Origin: Phycisphaerae bacterium | GTDB lineage: Bacteria > Planctomycetota > Phycisphaerae > SM23-33 | NCBI GenBank assembly: GCA_030754715.1 | Contig: JASLZV010000014.1 | Location: forward strand, 1 to 13,740 | Direction of reading: 5' to 3' | Length of the DNA: 13,740 nucleotides | Shown: one piece after another, positions 7,142-13,740 of the stretch | Layout: each line of letters starts with the position of its first letter | Position numbering within the stretch: the first letter of the stretch is position 1 | Made by a program: the position numbers and the translations under genes | Notes under the pieces: model-generated | Database searches by the model: none | What the model was told of the DNA's origin: nothing | Seen by the model: only the letters and a program-made list of their open reading frames with translations

Positions 7142-10060
7142 CTATCGGCTTGTCGCGGCTTGGAACAGTTCCGGTTTTGGCGTGGTAACAGTAACCACGT
7201 ATCCGCCGGTAAGGTATTTTTTGGCCACGCGGGCGACCTCTGCCGGGGTGACCTTGCGATAGTGCGTCTCGAGTTTGGCGCAGAAATCGTAGCCGAAGCC
7301 GTAAAGTTCATCCAGCCCCGCCCTCAGCGCCTTTTGTGACATCGACTGGTTGTCCAGCATTTCAGCGGTCAGGATGCTGTTGACGGCAAGGTCAATTTCC
7401 TTCTGCGAAGGCCTGTACGCGGCGGCTTTGCGGAGAGTTTTTTTGATAATCTCGACCACCTCGGGCGCCTTGCCCGGCTGGCAGCCGGCATAAACAAGAA
7501 AGGCCCCGGGTCGCAGGGGCGCCCAGTTGTAGGCGTGGACGACGTAGACCAGTTTTTTTCCGCGGAGTTCGGCGTGCAGCCACCCGGAAGGCAGATGATA
7601 GCCGCTGATGATCGCATCGAGCACCGTCATGGCGAAGCGGTCTTCAAGGTTGGTTATTTCCATGCCCGGGGCGGCTACCATGATGCCCGCCTGCCTGTTG
7701 TCGGTCTTCATCACGTACAGTTCGCCTTCGGGCCCGACGCGTCGCGGCGGAGGTTCCGCGCCGGGGAATCGCACACCTTTCATGGGACAGGCAAAGACCT
7801 CCTCAATTTTCTTGCGGACCTCGCGGGGATCAAAGTGGCCGTAGATCGTCAGGACGGCCGGTTCGGTAACAAGCCCCCGGATGTTCAGTTCGTGGAACTG
7901 GCGGAGGTGGTTGGCGGCGGCCCTTTCAACCACTTCCTCTCGCCCCCCCGGCAGCATGCCGTAGGGCGAATTGATAAAGAACTTCGACCGGTGGTACTTC
8001 TTGAGTTGGCCGAACCAGTGCTCCTGTGTCTGCTTGATGCCTGCCAGTATCTTGGGTCGCAGTATCTCCAGTTCTTGCGGGTCGAACCTCGGCCGGCGTA
8101 TCACGTGGGCGAAGATTTCCAGAGCCTGATCAAAGGAGTCGTCCAGCACCGTCGCCTGCCAGTAAAAGGTGCTATTCCCGCAGTTGGCCGTAATGCTTCC
8201 GCCGGCGGCGTCGAAGAATTCGGCTATCTGCCTTGCCGACCGCCTGCCTGCCCCGCGGGTGCTCAAGGCCGTCATCAACGTGCCCAGGCCGTTGGTTTCC
8301 CTAATTTCGGCCAGCAGGCCGCCCTTGACGGTATACGCCATGGAGACCAAGGCGACCGTGTCAACAGGATATAATACCACTCGCAGCCGCAGGCCCTCGG
8401 ACATCGAGAAGAGCTGCGGCGAGGCGACGATTGCAGGCGCAGCGGCGGTGGGGGCGGGGCGTGTTGTCGCCGTCCACGGCGGGGCCATTCTTGTGACGGC
8501 CATCGCGTTGAATGTGAAATACTTTCGGGCCGCCAGGCGGACCTGGTCGGCGGTGACCGCCTGGATGCGCTGGGTGTAGTTGCGGGAGAAGTCAACTTGC
8601 CCGGTGCTCATGTAGTCGACGGCCAGCGTGCCGGCAATGTCCTCGACGGTCTGCTGCCCATGGACGAAGTCGGCTGTCTTCTGTCGCTTGGCGCGGGCGA
8701 GTTCATTGTCGGTGACACCCGCGTTTATGACGGACCGCAACTCGGCCAGTATGGCCTGCTCGGCGGCGTCGGCCTTGTCGGATTCGGCGCGGAAGGTGAC
8801 GGCGAAATATCCCTTGCCCCAGTCGGGCGTCCAGGAACTGGAAGAGATCGAGGTGACGAGTTTCTTTTCGCGTTCGATTTTTTGCACCAGGCGGCTGGCC
8901 CGGCCTTTGCCCAACACGTAACTCAGCACGTCCAGGCCGTACAGGTCCTCGTGGATCAGCGCGACGGTCTGGAAACTGATGGTCTCCATGACGCTCCTGA
9001 GGATGGGGCTGTGTCGTACTATTCGCCGGACGCCGGCCAGCGGTCTGACCTGAGGGAGACTGACGGCCTCGCGCCGCCGCCGGTGGAAGCCCCCAAAGGC
9101 CAGGCGGACTCGCTTCAGCACCTCGTCGGTATCCACGTCGCCCACCACGCAGAAGACCATGTTCTGGGGAATATAGGTCTTGCGGTGGTAGGCCCGCACG
9201 TCCTGTAGCGTCACTTTGGCCAGCGGGCGCGCATATCCGATTACCGGTACGGCTGCGGGGTGGCCGGCGAAGGCGTTGGCTGCGTGGGCGTACCATAGTT
9301 GCCGGTGAGGTTCGTCCTTGCCCATCTCCAGTTCGCGCTGCACCACGCCGTGCTCGCGATGAAAGTCTTCGCGTGTGATTCTGGCGCGGGACATCCAGTC
9401 GGCGATCATATCAATGCAATCGGCGGTTTTTGATGCGGCTGCGCTGATGTGGTAACACGTGCGGGCCAGGCTGGTGTAGGCGTTGCTCTGCCCGCCGATC
9501 TCCGCGACGCGGTCTCGCGTCTGTTTGGACGGCGCGACGGCACCCGTTTGTGGCTGTCCATCATGTACCGCACCCTTGGCTACCAGGTGCTCCAGGAGGT
9601 GGCTCAATCCGCATCCGAGCCATTGGCCTTCGAAAAGCCCTCCGGTGCGGACGTACCCCCGCACGCTGACCACGGGGGTGGTTCGAGTGGGCTTGATGAT
9701 TACCGTCATCCCGTTGGCCAGTTCGACAACCGTTGTGCCGTCGGATGTTACGGCGCGCCGGACGACGGCCTGTAGTTCGGCCGTCGCGGTTATCTTCCCG
9801 GGGGACGGGACCGGCCGAGGTACGGGGCGAGGTTTGCGTATCGCCGGCGACGGCGCGGGACGAGGTTCGCGCACCGACGGAGGCTTGGCGGGCGCCGGCG
9901 CGGGCAGGGCCTTGGCCGGGCGGTCGGGCGTGACATCGCCCTTGGCCAGGCGGGCGGCCTCTCTTACCAGATCGGTTTTGGCGACGGTTTCCCGGCACCC
10001 GCAACACGTCAAAGAAATCAGGACAGCCGCTGCCAGGGGAAACGTCGGCAATCGTCGCAT
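7142..10060 (-). CDS. Exported M16 (pitrilysin-like) zinc peptidase, two M16 units, likely lipoprotein
   Basis: 972 residues. ATG at 10058-10060 with GAGG about 8 nt upstream. Residues 1-22 are a signal sequence ending in LTCCGC, so Cys20 or Cys22 could be lipidated, although the lipobox is not canonical. Residues ~45-88 are a Pro/Ala/Arg-rich, low-complexity linker. The first M16 unit (~100-530) carries the inverted zinc motif HLLEH at 154-158, and Glu236 in REHGVVQRE is the expected third ligand, 78 residues later, the normal spacing. The second unit (~545-970) has the M16 fold (TVKGGLLAEI, then NGLGTLMTAL where the motif would lie) but no HxxEH, so it is non-catalytic. Duplicated units of active plus inactive half are typical of M16 peptidases and form the closed chamber that degrades short unfolded peptides. 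It acts outside the cytoplasm. It is the second gene of the minus-strand unit, 36 bp after the response regulator. Confidence 0.95.
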   Translation of the reverse strand: MRRLPTFPLAAAVLISLTCCGCRETVAKTDLVREAARLAKGDVTPDRPAKALPAPAPAKPPSVREPRPAPSPAIRKPRPVPRPVPSPGKITATAELQAVVRRAVTSDGTTVVELANGMTVIIKPTRTTPVVSVRGYVRTGGLFEGQWLGCGLSHLLEHLVAKGAVHDGQPQTGAVAPSKQTRDRVAEIGGQSNAYTSLARTCYHISAAASKTADCIDMIADWMSRARITREDFHREHGVVQRELEMGKDEPHRQLWYAHAANAFAGHPAAVPVIGYARPLAKVTLQDVRAYHRKTYIPQNMVFCVVGDVDTDEVLKRVRLAFGGFHRRRREAVSLPQVRPLAGVRRIVRHSPILRSVMETISFQTVALIHEDLYGLDVLSYVLGKGRASRLVQKIEREKKLVTSISSSSWTPDWGKGYFAVTFRAESDKADAAEQAILAELRSVINAGVTDNELARAKRQKTADFVHGQQTVEDIAGTLAVDYMSTGQVDFSRNYTQRIQAVTADQVRLAARKYFTFNAMAVTRMAPPWTATTRPAPTAAAPAIVASPQLFSMSEGLRLRVVLYPVDTVALVSMAYTVKGGLLAEIRETNGLGTLMTALSTRGAGRRSARQIAEFFDAAGGSITANCGNSTFYWQATVLDDSFDQALEIFAHVIRRPRFDPQELEILRPKILAGIKQTQEHWFGQLKKYHRSKFFINSPYGMLPGGREEVVERAAANHLRQFHELNIRGLVTEPAVLTIYGHFDPREVRKKIEEVFACPMKGVRFPGAEPPPRRVGPEGELYVMKTDNRQAGIMVAAPGMEITNLEDRFAMTVLDAIISGYHLPSGWLHAELRGKKLVYVVHAYNWAPLRPGAFLVYAGCQPGKAPEVVEIIKKTLRKAAAYRPSQKEIDLAVNSILTAEMLDNQSMSQKALRAGLDELYGFGYDFCAKLETHYRKVTPAEVARVAKKYLTGGYVVTVTTPKPELFQAATSR

Positions 10061-10096
10061 GGATTCGCCTCGGGCATCTGGTGGTTGCGGGGTGGT

Positions 10097-10579
10097 CTAA
10101 TTTTCCAAGGTTGCGCTGCCGCGTTTCTCGACTTCGCTGAGATATGCCAGCGTCCGGTCGAGTTCGTTTTTCAGGTGTCGCACCCGCAGCAGACTTTTGA
10201 CGCGGGTGAGCAGTTCCAGGCGGTTTACCGGTTTGCTGATGAAGTCGTCGGTTCCACTGTCAACGGCCCGCTCAATGTCGCCCAGTTCGGTCAGCGCCGT
10301 CACCATAATTACCGGGATGTCTCTCGTTTCGGGGTCGGATTTGATCTTGCGGCAGACTTCGAACCCGCTCATCCGCGGCATCATGATGTCCAGCAGGATC
10401 AGGTGGGGGTCTTCAATGGCAACCTTTTCCAGAGCACCCAGACCGTCGCTGGCGGTGCAGACTTCGCAGCCTATCGGTTCGAGATAGGCCACCAGCAGTT
10501 CCAGGTTCTGTGGATTATCGTCCACCACGAGGATTTTGCTCTGGGCGACAGGCGTTTCGCCTGCACGTATATCTGCCAT
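10097..10579 (-). CDS. Stand-alone response regulator (REC domain)
   Basis: 160 residues from ATG at 10577-10579; the strong Shine-Dalgarno AGGAG (10588-10592) settles this start, because the frame is open far upstream across the divergent region and into antisense of priA. The receiver domain spans ~14-133: acidic pair Asp20-Asp21 (ILVVDD), phospho-acceptor Asp64 (LILLDIMMP), Thr94 (MVTAL) and Lys116 (ISKPVN) are all present, so it should be phosphorylatable. Residues ~134-160 are a short helical tail (LKNELDRTLAYLSEVEKRG) and no DNA-binding or enzymatic output domain follows. REC sequences of this style occur in PleD-like and polar-localisation regulators. No histidine kinase is encoded in the window, so partner and output are unknown. 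It is the first gene of the minus-strand unit. Confidence 0.93.
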   Translation of the reverse strand: MADIRAGETPVAQSKILVVDDNPQNLELLVAYLEPIGCEVCTASDGLGALEKVAIEDPHLILLDIMMPRMSGFEVCRKIKSDPETRDIPVIMVTALTELGDIERAVDSGTDDFISKPVNRLELLTRVKSLLRVRHLKNELDRTLAYLSEVEKRGSATLEN

Positions 10580-10587
10580 GTCGGTTT

Positions 10588-10592
10588 CTCCT
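10588..10592 (-). promoter_or_regulatory. Shine-Dalgarno of the response-regulator gene
   Basis: Reads AGGAG on the minus strand, 8 nt before the ATG at 10579. It is the best ribosome-binding site in the window and fixes the start of this gene against a much longer open frame. Confidence 0.75.
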
Positions 10593-10639
10593 GCGAGACC
10601 CTGGACACCGGGCCAGTTGCGCTTCGCCTGCGCGCCATA

Positions 10640-10668
10640 AGCATACAGACCGCCCGCCACAATGACAA
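10640..10668 (-). promoter_or_regulatory. Candidate promoter of the response-regulator-led unit
   Basis: On the minus strand, TTGTCA (10663-10668) matches the -35 consensus at 5 of 6 positions and TATGCT (10640-10645) the -10 at 4 of 6, with the ideal 17-bp spacer. Transcription would start near 10633, ~54 nt before the response-regulator ATG, and could read through all six minus-strand genes, as the gaps are 64 bp or less. Predicted from sequence only. Confidence 0.5.
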
Positions 10669-10721
10669 TAGCGCCGGGGCGTTGGTCCACTGCCGGCGGA
10701 GGGCATATTCGCCGTGACCTA

Positions 10722-10750
10722 TTCACTGTGGGGTCCTGTGCGGATAGTAT
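10722..10750 (+). promoter_or_regulatory. Candidate promoter of priA
   Basis: TTCACT (10722-10727) and TAGTAT (10745-10750) lie 17 bp apart, each matching the consensus at 4 of 6 positions. The predicted transcription start is near 10757, on top of the first in-frame ATG, so this promoter fits better with translation from the second ATG at 10817. It is back to back with the response-regulator promoter. Confidence 0.35.
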
Positions 10751-10804
10751 GCGAGCATGTCGCGGTTGTTTGAAGAACCTGACGACGCCCGCGCACAGCC
10801 GGAC

Positions 10805-10808
10805 GAGG
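10805..10808 (+). promoter_or_regulatory. Shine-Dalgarno favouring the downstream priA start
   Basis: GAGG, 8 nt before the ATG at 10817. The upstream in-frame ATG at 10757 has only a distant GGA (12 nt away). This site is the main reason for choosing the shorter PriA. Confidence 0.5.
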
Positions 10809-10816
10809 CCACCCAT

Positions 10817-13117
10817 ATGCCGGTGGACCTTGACGGCGCTGACGTGACAGTTGCCGTAGCGGTGGCGGCCAACGTGTGGCGCACGTACGACTACCTCTGG
10901 CCGGCGACTATGGGCAGACCGCAAGTGGGCCAGCGGGTGCGCGTGCCGTTTGGGCGGGGCAATCGGCCGATGTTGGCGTTTGTAACGCGCTACCGCGGGG
11001 CGGATGCCCGGCGCGGCGTCCTCAAGAGCGTCGGCGAACTGATCGATGCCGAGTCGCAATTCAACCCGGTGTGCTGGAAACTGGGGCAGTGGATCAGCCG
11101 CTACTACCTCACCCCGCTGGGGATGGCGCTGGCGGCGATGATCCCCTCGGCGATAGGGCGCTTTGCGGGGCGATCCGAGACGGTGGTGTACCTGGCCGTC
11201 GATCCGGCCGAAGCGCAAGTTGCACTTCAGACAGGATCACTGGGCGCAAGGCAGCGGCAGGCCCTGGACGAATTGATAGAGGCCCGCAGTCAAGGCGTCG
11301 AGCCACTGACGCTCCAGGGACTGATGCAACACAGCGGCGCGGCGCGCAACAGCATTGTCCGTCTTCAGCGTCGCGGGCTTGTCCGCACCGACTCTCGGCC
11401 GGTGCGGCTGGGGCAAGCCGCCGGGGACCGGGAGCAGGCCGCCGAGACCCCTTTCGAACTGAACGCCGACCAGCAGGCCGTGTTGGCCGCTATGCAATCG
11501 AAGCTTGGGGGGGGATTCTCGGCGACACTGCTGTACGGCGTAACCAGCAGCGGAAAGACGGAAATCTACGTGCGGGCGATCCGACAGGTAGCCGCAGCGG
11601 GCAAGCAGGCGATCCTCCTGGTGCCGGAGATCGCCCTGGCCACTCAGACTCTCCAGCGGCTGGTCAAGCGCCTGGAGCGTGTGGCCGTGCTGCACAGCGC
11701 TTTGAGCGACGCCCAGCGAGCGTTCTACTTTGAGCAGATACGCGACGGTCACGCTTCAGTCGTGATCGGTCCGCGAAGCGCCGTGTTTGCCCCGGCGCGC
11801 AAGTTGGGTCTGATTGTGGTCGACGAGGAACACGAAGGCACGTACAAGCAGGACACGGTCCCGCGATATCACGGTCGCGACGTGGCGGTAATGCGGGCCT
11901 CGCTGGCGAGCGTTCCTGTGCTGCTGGGTTCGGCGACGCCGTCGCTGGAGTCGCTGCACAACGTGCAGACGGGTCGCTACGAGATGCTGCGCCTGCCCAG
12001 CCGGGTGCGTGGCGTTCCCATGCCGCGTCTGGAAATTGTCCCCCTGCGACAGGAAATCCGGTCCCACCGCGTTGAACTGATCGGGCGAACGCTGACACGC
12101 CAACTGGCGGCTGCGCTGGACCGCCGCGAACAGGTTATCCTGCTGATGAACCGTCGCGGATTCGCCAGTTACGTGTTTTGCCCGCACTGCAAGTGGGAGT
12201 TGACTTGCGACCGGTGCACGCGGCCGATGGTGTTCCACCGGGCCACCGAGATGGTCATGTGCCACTACTGCCAGCACACCGCCTCGCTGCCGGAACGCTG
12301 TCCGGCCTGCGAGGGCAAACTGCTGCTGTTTGGCATGGGGATTCAGCGGATCCAGGGGGAGTTGGCCCGCAAGTTCCCCGACGCGCGGGTGGCGAGAATA
12401 GACTCCGATACCATGACCTCGCAGAAGCAGTTTCAGAAGGTTTTCGATGCGTATTCCGCCGGCGAGTTGGACATACTGCTGGGCACGCAGATGGTGGCCA
12501 AGGGTCTGGACTTCCCCCGCGTTTCGCTGGTGGGGGTGCTGTCGGCGGACACGTCGCTGTCGCTTCCGGACTTCCGATCGTCCGAGCGGACGTTCCAGTT
12601 GATCGTGCAGGTAGCCGGCCGTGCCGGGCGGGCCGAGGTGCCCGGTCTGGTTATCGTTCAGACGCTGCACGCCGATGAACCGGCCGTGTTGTTCGCCTCG
12701 CGGCATGACTACGATGGCTTTGCCCGAATTGAGATGTCCCAGCGACGCGAGGCGCAGTTGCCGCCGTTTTCCCGGATGATCCGGTTCCTGGTGCGCCACG
12801 AGAAGGCCGATCGGGCGGCGGGGGGGGCCGAGGCCCTTGCCGGCGCGCTGCAAAAACTTCTTGGCATTCGTGCCCGAAACGTCCGGCAGAAGCCGATCAC
12901 GATGATGGGTCCAAAGCGCGCCGAAATAGAGAAAATCCGCGACCGCTTCCGCTTTGATATCCTTTTGATACTGGGCGCTAGAAACGACAGAGACACCGGC
13001 AGCGACCAAAGGGCCCCCGGATGGATGCAGCGGGTGCTGTATCCCCGAATGGAAGAAATTTGCCGGGGAATCAGGGCTGAAGTGCTCGCCGACGTGGACC
13101 CGGTGAACCTGATGTGA
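10817..13117 (+). CDS. priA: Primosomal replication-restart helicase PriA
   Basis: 766 residues from ATG 10817; starting at ATG 10757 gives 786, but the 20 extra residues (Asp/Glu/Ala-rich) do not resemble a PriA N-terminus, and PriA proteins typically begin just before the VAVAVAANVWRTYDYL-type segment. Numbered from 10817: the 3'-end-binding domain is ~10-100 (TYDYLWP, GQRVRVPFG); a winged-helix region follows; Walker A GVTSSGKT is at 241-248; the DEEH box is at 336-339; GSATPS is at 371-376. The zinc-binding insert has all eight cysteines, at 455, 458, 464, 467, 482, 485, 495 and 498. GTQMVAKGLDFP is at ~556-567 and the arginine-finger motif QVAGRAGR at ~598-605. The C-terminal domain ends in DVDPVNLM, as expected. 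It unwinds and remodels stalled forks and loads the replicative helicase in the cytosol. Complete and apparently functional. Two 8-G runs (11507-11514, 12820-12827) lie inside the gene, and the frame is intact across both. Confidence 0.97.
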   Translation: MPVDLDGADVTVAVAVAANVWRTYDYLWPATMGRPQVGQRVRVPFGRGNRPMLAFVTRYRGADARRGVLKSVGELIDAESQFNPVCWKLGQWISRYYLTPLGMALAAMIPSAIGRFAGRSETVVYLAVDPAEAQVALQTGSLGARQRQALDELIEARSQGVEPLTLQGLMQHSGAARNSIVRLQRRGLVRTDSRPVRLGQAAGDREQAAETPFELNADQQAVLAAMQSKLGGGFSATLLYGVTSSGKTEIYVRAIRQVAAAGKQAILLVPEIALATQTLQRLVKRLERVAVLHSALSDAQRAFYFEQIRDGHASVVIGPRSAVFAPARKLGLIVVDEEHEGTYKQDTVPRYHGRDVAVMRASLASVPVLLGSATPSLESLHNVQTGRYEMLRLPSRVRGVPMPRLEIVPLRQEIRSHRVELIGRTLTRQLAAALDRREQVILLMNRRGFASYVFCPHCKWELTCDRCTRPMVFHRATEMVMCHYCQHTASLPERCPACEGKLLLFGMGIQRIQGELARKFPDARVARIDSDTMTSQKQFQKVFDAYSAGELDILLGTQMVAKGLDFPRVSLVGVLSADTSLSLPDFRSSERTFQLIVQVAGRAGRAEVPGLVIVQTLHADEPAVLFASRHDYDGFARIEMSQRREAQLPPFSRMIRFLVRHEKADRAAGGAEALAGALQKLLGIRARNVRQKPITMMGPKRAEIEKIRDRFRFDILLILGARNDRDTGSDQRAPGWMQRVLYPRMEEICRGIRAEVLADVDPVNLM

Positions 13118-13137
13118 TTAGAGCCCCTAAACAAAGT

Positions 13138-13188
13138 GATGCGGCATTCGGCCGGCTCTTTTGCCGTCCGGCGGCGTCGAGCCGCATC
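13138..13188. repeat. Nested inverted repeat downstream of priA
   Basis: Perfect 8-bp arms (GATGCGGC and GCCGCATC) enclose a second perfect 5-bp pair (GCCGG/CCGGC). It begins 21 bp after the priA stop. There is no T-run directly behind it, so it is not a standard intrinsic terminator. Confidence 0.45.
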
Positions 13189-13280
13189 GGCAACCGGCAG
13201 GGAGTTGCCTGCTTCGCTCTCCTTGCTGGCCGACAAATCGCTCGGCCTCTGTGCTGCGTTTCATTTTGTTAGGGACTCTC

Positions 13281-13303
13281 GCCGCCCCCCGGGGCCGGGC
13301 GGC
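13281..13303. repeat. 7-bp perfect inverted repeat upstream of the last gene's promoter
   Basis: GCCGCCC (13281-13287) and GGGCGGC (13297-13303) with a 9-bp centre, ending 2 bp before the candidate -35 at 13306. The position would suit an operator or the end of a terminator; all-GC arms can also arise by chance here. Confidence 0.35.
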
Positions 13304-13305
13304 AA

Positions 13306-13335
13306 TGGACAAGCCCGAGTTGGGGTGGGTAGAAT
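13306..13335 (+). promoter_or_regulatory. Candidate promoter of the 3'-terminal exported protein
   Basis: TGGACA (13306-13311) and TAGAAT (13330-13335), each 5 of 6 to the sigma70 consensus, separated by 18 bp. The start of transcription would be near 13342, leaving a ~103-nt leader before ATG 13445. The best-matching promoter pair in the window on consensus alone. Confidence 0.5.
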
Positions 13336-13444
13336 ATCGAACATGGCTACCGCAGATATGCTATGGCGGCTGCGGACCGGGGCGTATCCTGGAAATGTCC
13401 GCCTTTGACGCTGCATGGAAGCGAAAGTGAAAGGAAAACCACTC

Positions 13445-13740
13445 ATGCGCAAAGTAATTCCGGCTGTACTGGTTGTCGTACTGGCGGTTTCGGCCTCCAC
13501 GGCCGCCGACAAGATCACCCTGAAGCAACGATATCCGGCGGGCACCTACGTCATGACGACCGAGGCCGACATGAAGCAGGACATTACTATGGCCCCGGCC
13601 GGGGAGATGAGGCAAAACATAAAGATGTTGATGGCCTTTGAGATGACGGCCGAGAAGCCGGCCGCGGACAAGACGCAGGTCGTGCACATAAGTTACAAGC
13701 GGATCAAGATGTCAATGACCGGCGGCCCCATGGAGCTGAC
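13445..13740 (+). CDS. Exported protein of unknown function, 3'-truncated
   Basis: 98 complete codons, frame open to the window end. ATG at 13445 has AAGGAA (13431-13436) 8 nt upstream. Residues 1-21 are a clear Sec signal (MRKVIPAVLVVVLAVSASTA, then AADK), predicted to be cut after Ala-rich 18-21, with no lipobox. The mature start (KITLKQRYPAGTYVMTTEAD) and the following Met/Lys-rich strands (MKQDITM, MRQNIKM, RIKMSM) look like alternating beta-strands of the kind found in planctomycete secreted DUF6263-like proteins; that match is from memory and weak. The gene is preceded by its own promoter-like pair and a long structured gap, so it is probably transcribed independently of priA. Confidence 0.82.
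   Translation, partial: MRKVIPAVLVVVLAVSASTAADKITLKQRYPAGTYVMTTEADMKQDITMAPAGEMRQNIKMLMAFEMTAEKPAADKTQVVHISYKRIKMSMTGGPMEL

Larger units (their letters stand above)
13118..13444. other. Hairpin-rich intergenic region after priA
   Basis: No convincing gene in 327 bp. It holds four consecutive inverted repeats: GATGCGGC/GCCGCATC (13138-13145 and 13181-13188, with GCCGG/CCGGC at 13151-13155 and 13168-13172 nested inside), GGCAAC/GTTGCC (13189-13194 and 13204-13209, directly abutting the first), GGCCGA/TCGGCC (13228-13233 and 13242-13247, followed by a T-rich stretch at 13259-13270) and GCCGCCC/GGGCGGC (13281-13287 and 13297-13303). A promoter-like pair follows at 13306-13335. Short open frames cross it on both strands (up to 90 codons) but have no good start signal and are Arg/Pro-rich, as GC-rich noise is. 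It may be a composite terminator for priA, a structured RNA, or a dispersed palindromic repeat. Confidence 0.5.

Noticed and set aside
7535..9208. Long plus-strand frames (7535-8374, 8597-9208)
   Set aside because: Antisense to the M16 peptidase, whose two units are intact throughout. No start signals or motifs.
9485..9540. Possible frameshift in the M16 gene between signal/linker and catalytic domain
   Set aside because: The frame is continuous from 10060 to 7142 and motif spacing (HLLEH to Glu236, 78 residues) is normal.
10580..11218. N-terminal extension of the response regulator by 213 codons
   Set aside because: The extension crosses the divergent promoter region and runs antisense into priA; it is Arg/His/Pro-rich. 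AGGAG directly before the ATG at 10579 marks the true start.
11756..13009. 417-codon open frame on the minus strand
   Set aside because: Antisense to the conserved helicase core of priA; composition is Arg/Gln/His-rich and there is no recognisable motif.
13136..13408. 90-codon open frame in the gap after priA (and 61- and 94-codon frames opposite)
   Set aside because: No ribosome-binding site, Arg/Pro-rich composition, and it spans the inverted repeats. More likely non-coding.
1..13740. tRNA, rRNA, CRISPR array, transposase or phage genes
   Set aside because: None seen: gaps between genes are mostly under 300 bp, no regularly spaced repeats are present, and no ORF resembles a transposase, integrase or phage protein.

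Overview
The window comes from a GC-rich bacterial chromosome and carries housekeeping and cell-envelope genes. It has no insertion sequence, CRISPR array, tRNA or rRNA that I could find. Secreted and lipoprotein products (so a diderm-like envelope), two small Cys-rich proteins of a kind I associate with Planctomycetota, and the gene mix suggest a planctomycete, perhaps Phycisphaerae-like. This is inference: there is no rRNA to settle it.

Layout. (1) 1-1668 (+): 3' part of a large protein with a TIM-barrel, glycoside-hydrolase-like look, cut by the window start. (2) 1671-2495 (-): a YmdB-type metallophosphoesterase (TIGR00282 family), convergent with gene 1 and only 2 bp away. (3) 2771-3061 (+): a 96-residue Cys-containing, acidic-tailed protein, divergent from ymdB and with its own promoter and a weak terminator. 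(4) 10579-3155 (-): an apparent six-gene transcription unit, in order of transcription a stand-alone response regulator, an M16 (pitrilysin-like) peptidase made as a secreted protein or lipoprotein, a cyclodeaminase/cyclohydrolase-family folate enzyme, a zinc-ribbon-like protein, a lipoprotein, and an RDD-family membrane protein with a large exported N-terminal domain. The last three overlap by 4 bp at each junction (or nearly so) and are probably translationally coupled. (5) 10817-13117 (+): primosomal helicase PriA, divergent from the response regulator. (6) 13118-13444: a 327-bp gap holding several consecutive inverted repeats, then a promoter-like pair. (7) 13445-13740 (+): start of an exported protein of unknown function, cut by the window end.

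How the genes fit together. The priA/response-regulator intergenic region looks like a divergent promoter region, with a good candidate promoter on each strand. The minus-strand unit mixes signalling, envelope proteolysis, folate metabolism and unknown envelope proteins, so it may be a chance housekeeping string. The tightly overlapping zinc-ribbon/lipoprotein/RDD trio is the part most likely to be one functional module. I see no clear new defence or mobile system. The least explained material is that trio, the 96-residue Cys protein, and the hairpin-rich gap after priA.
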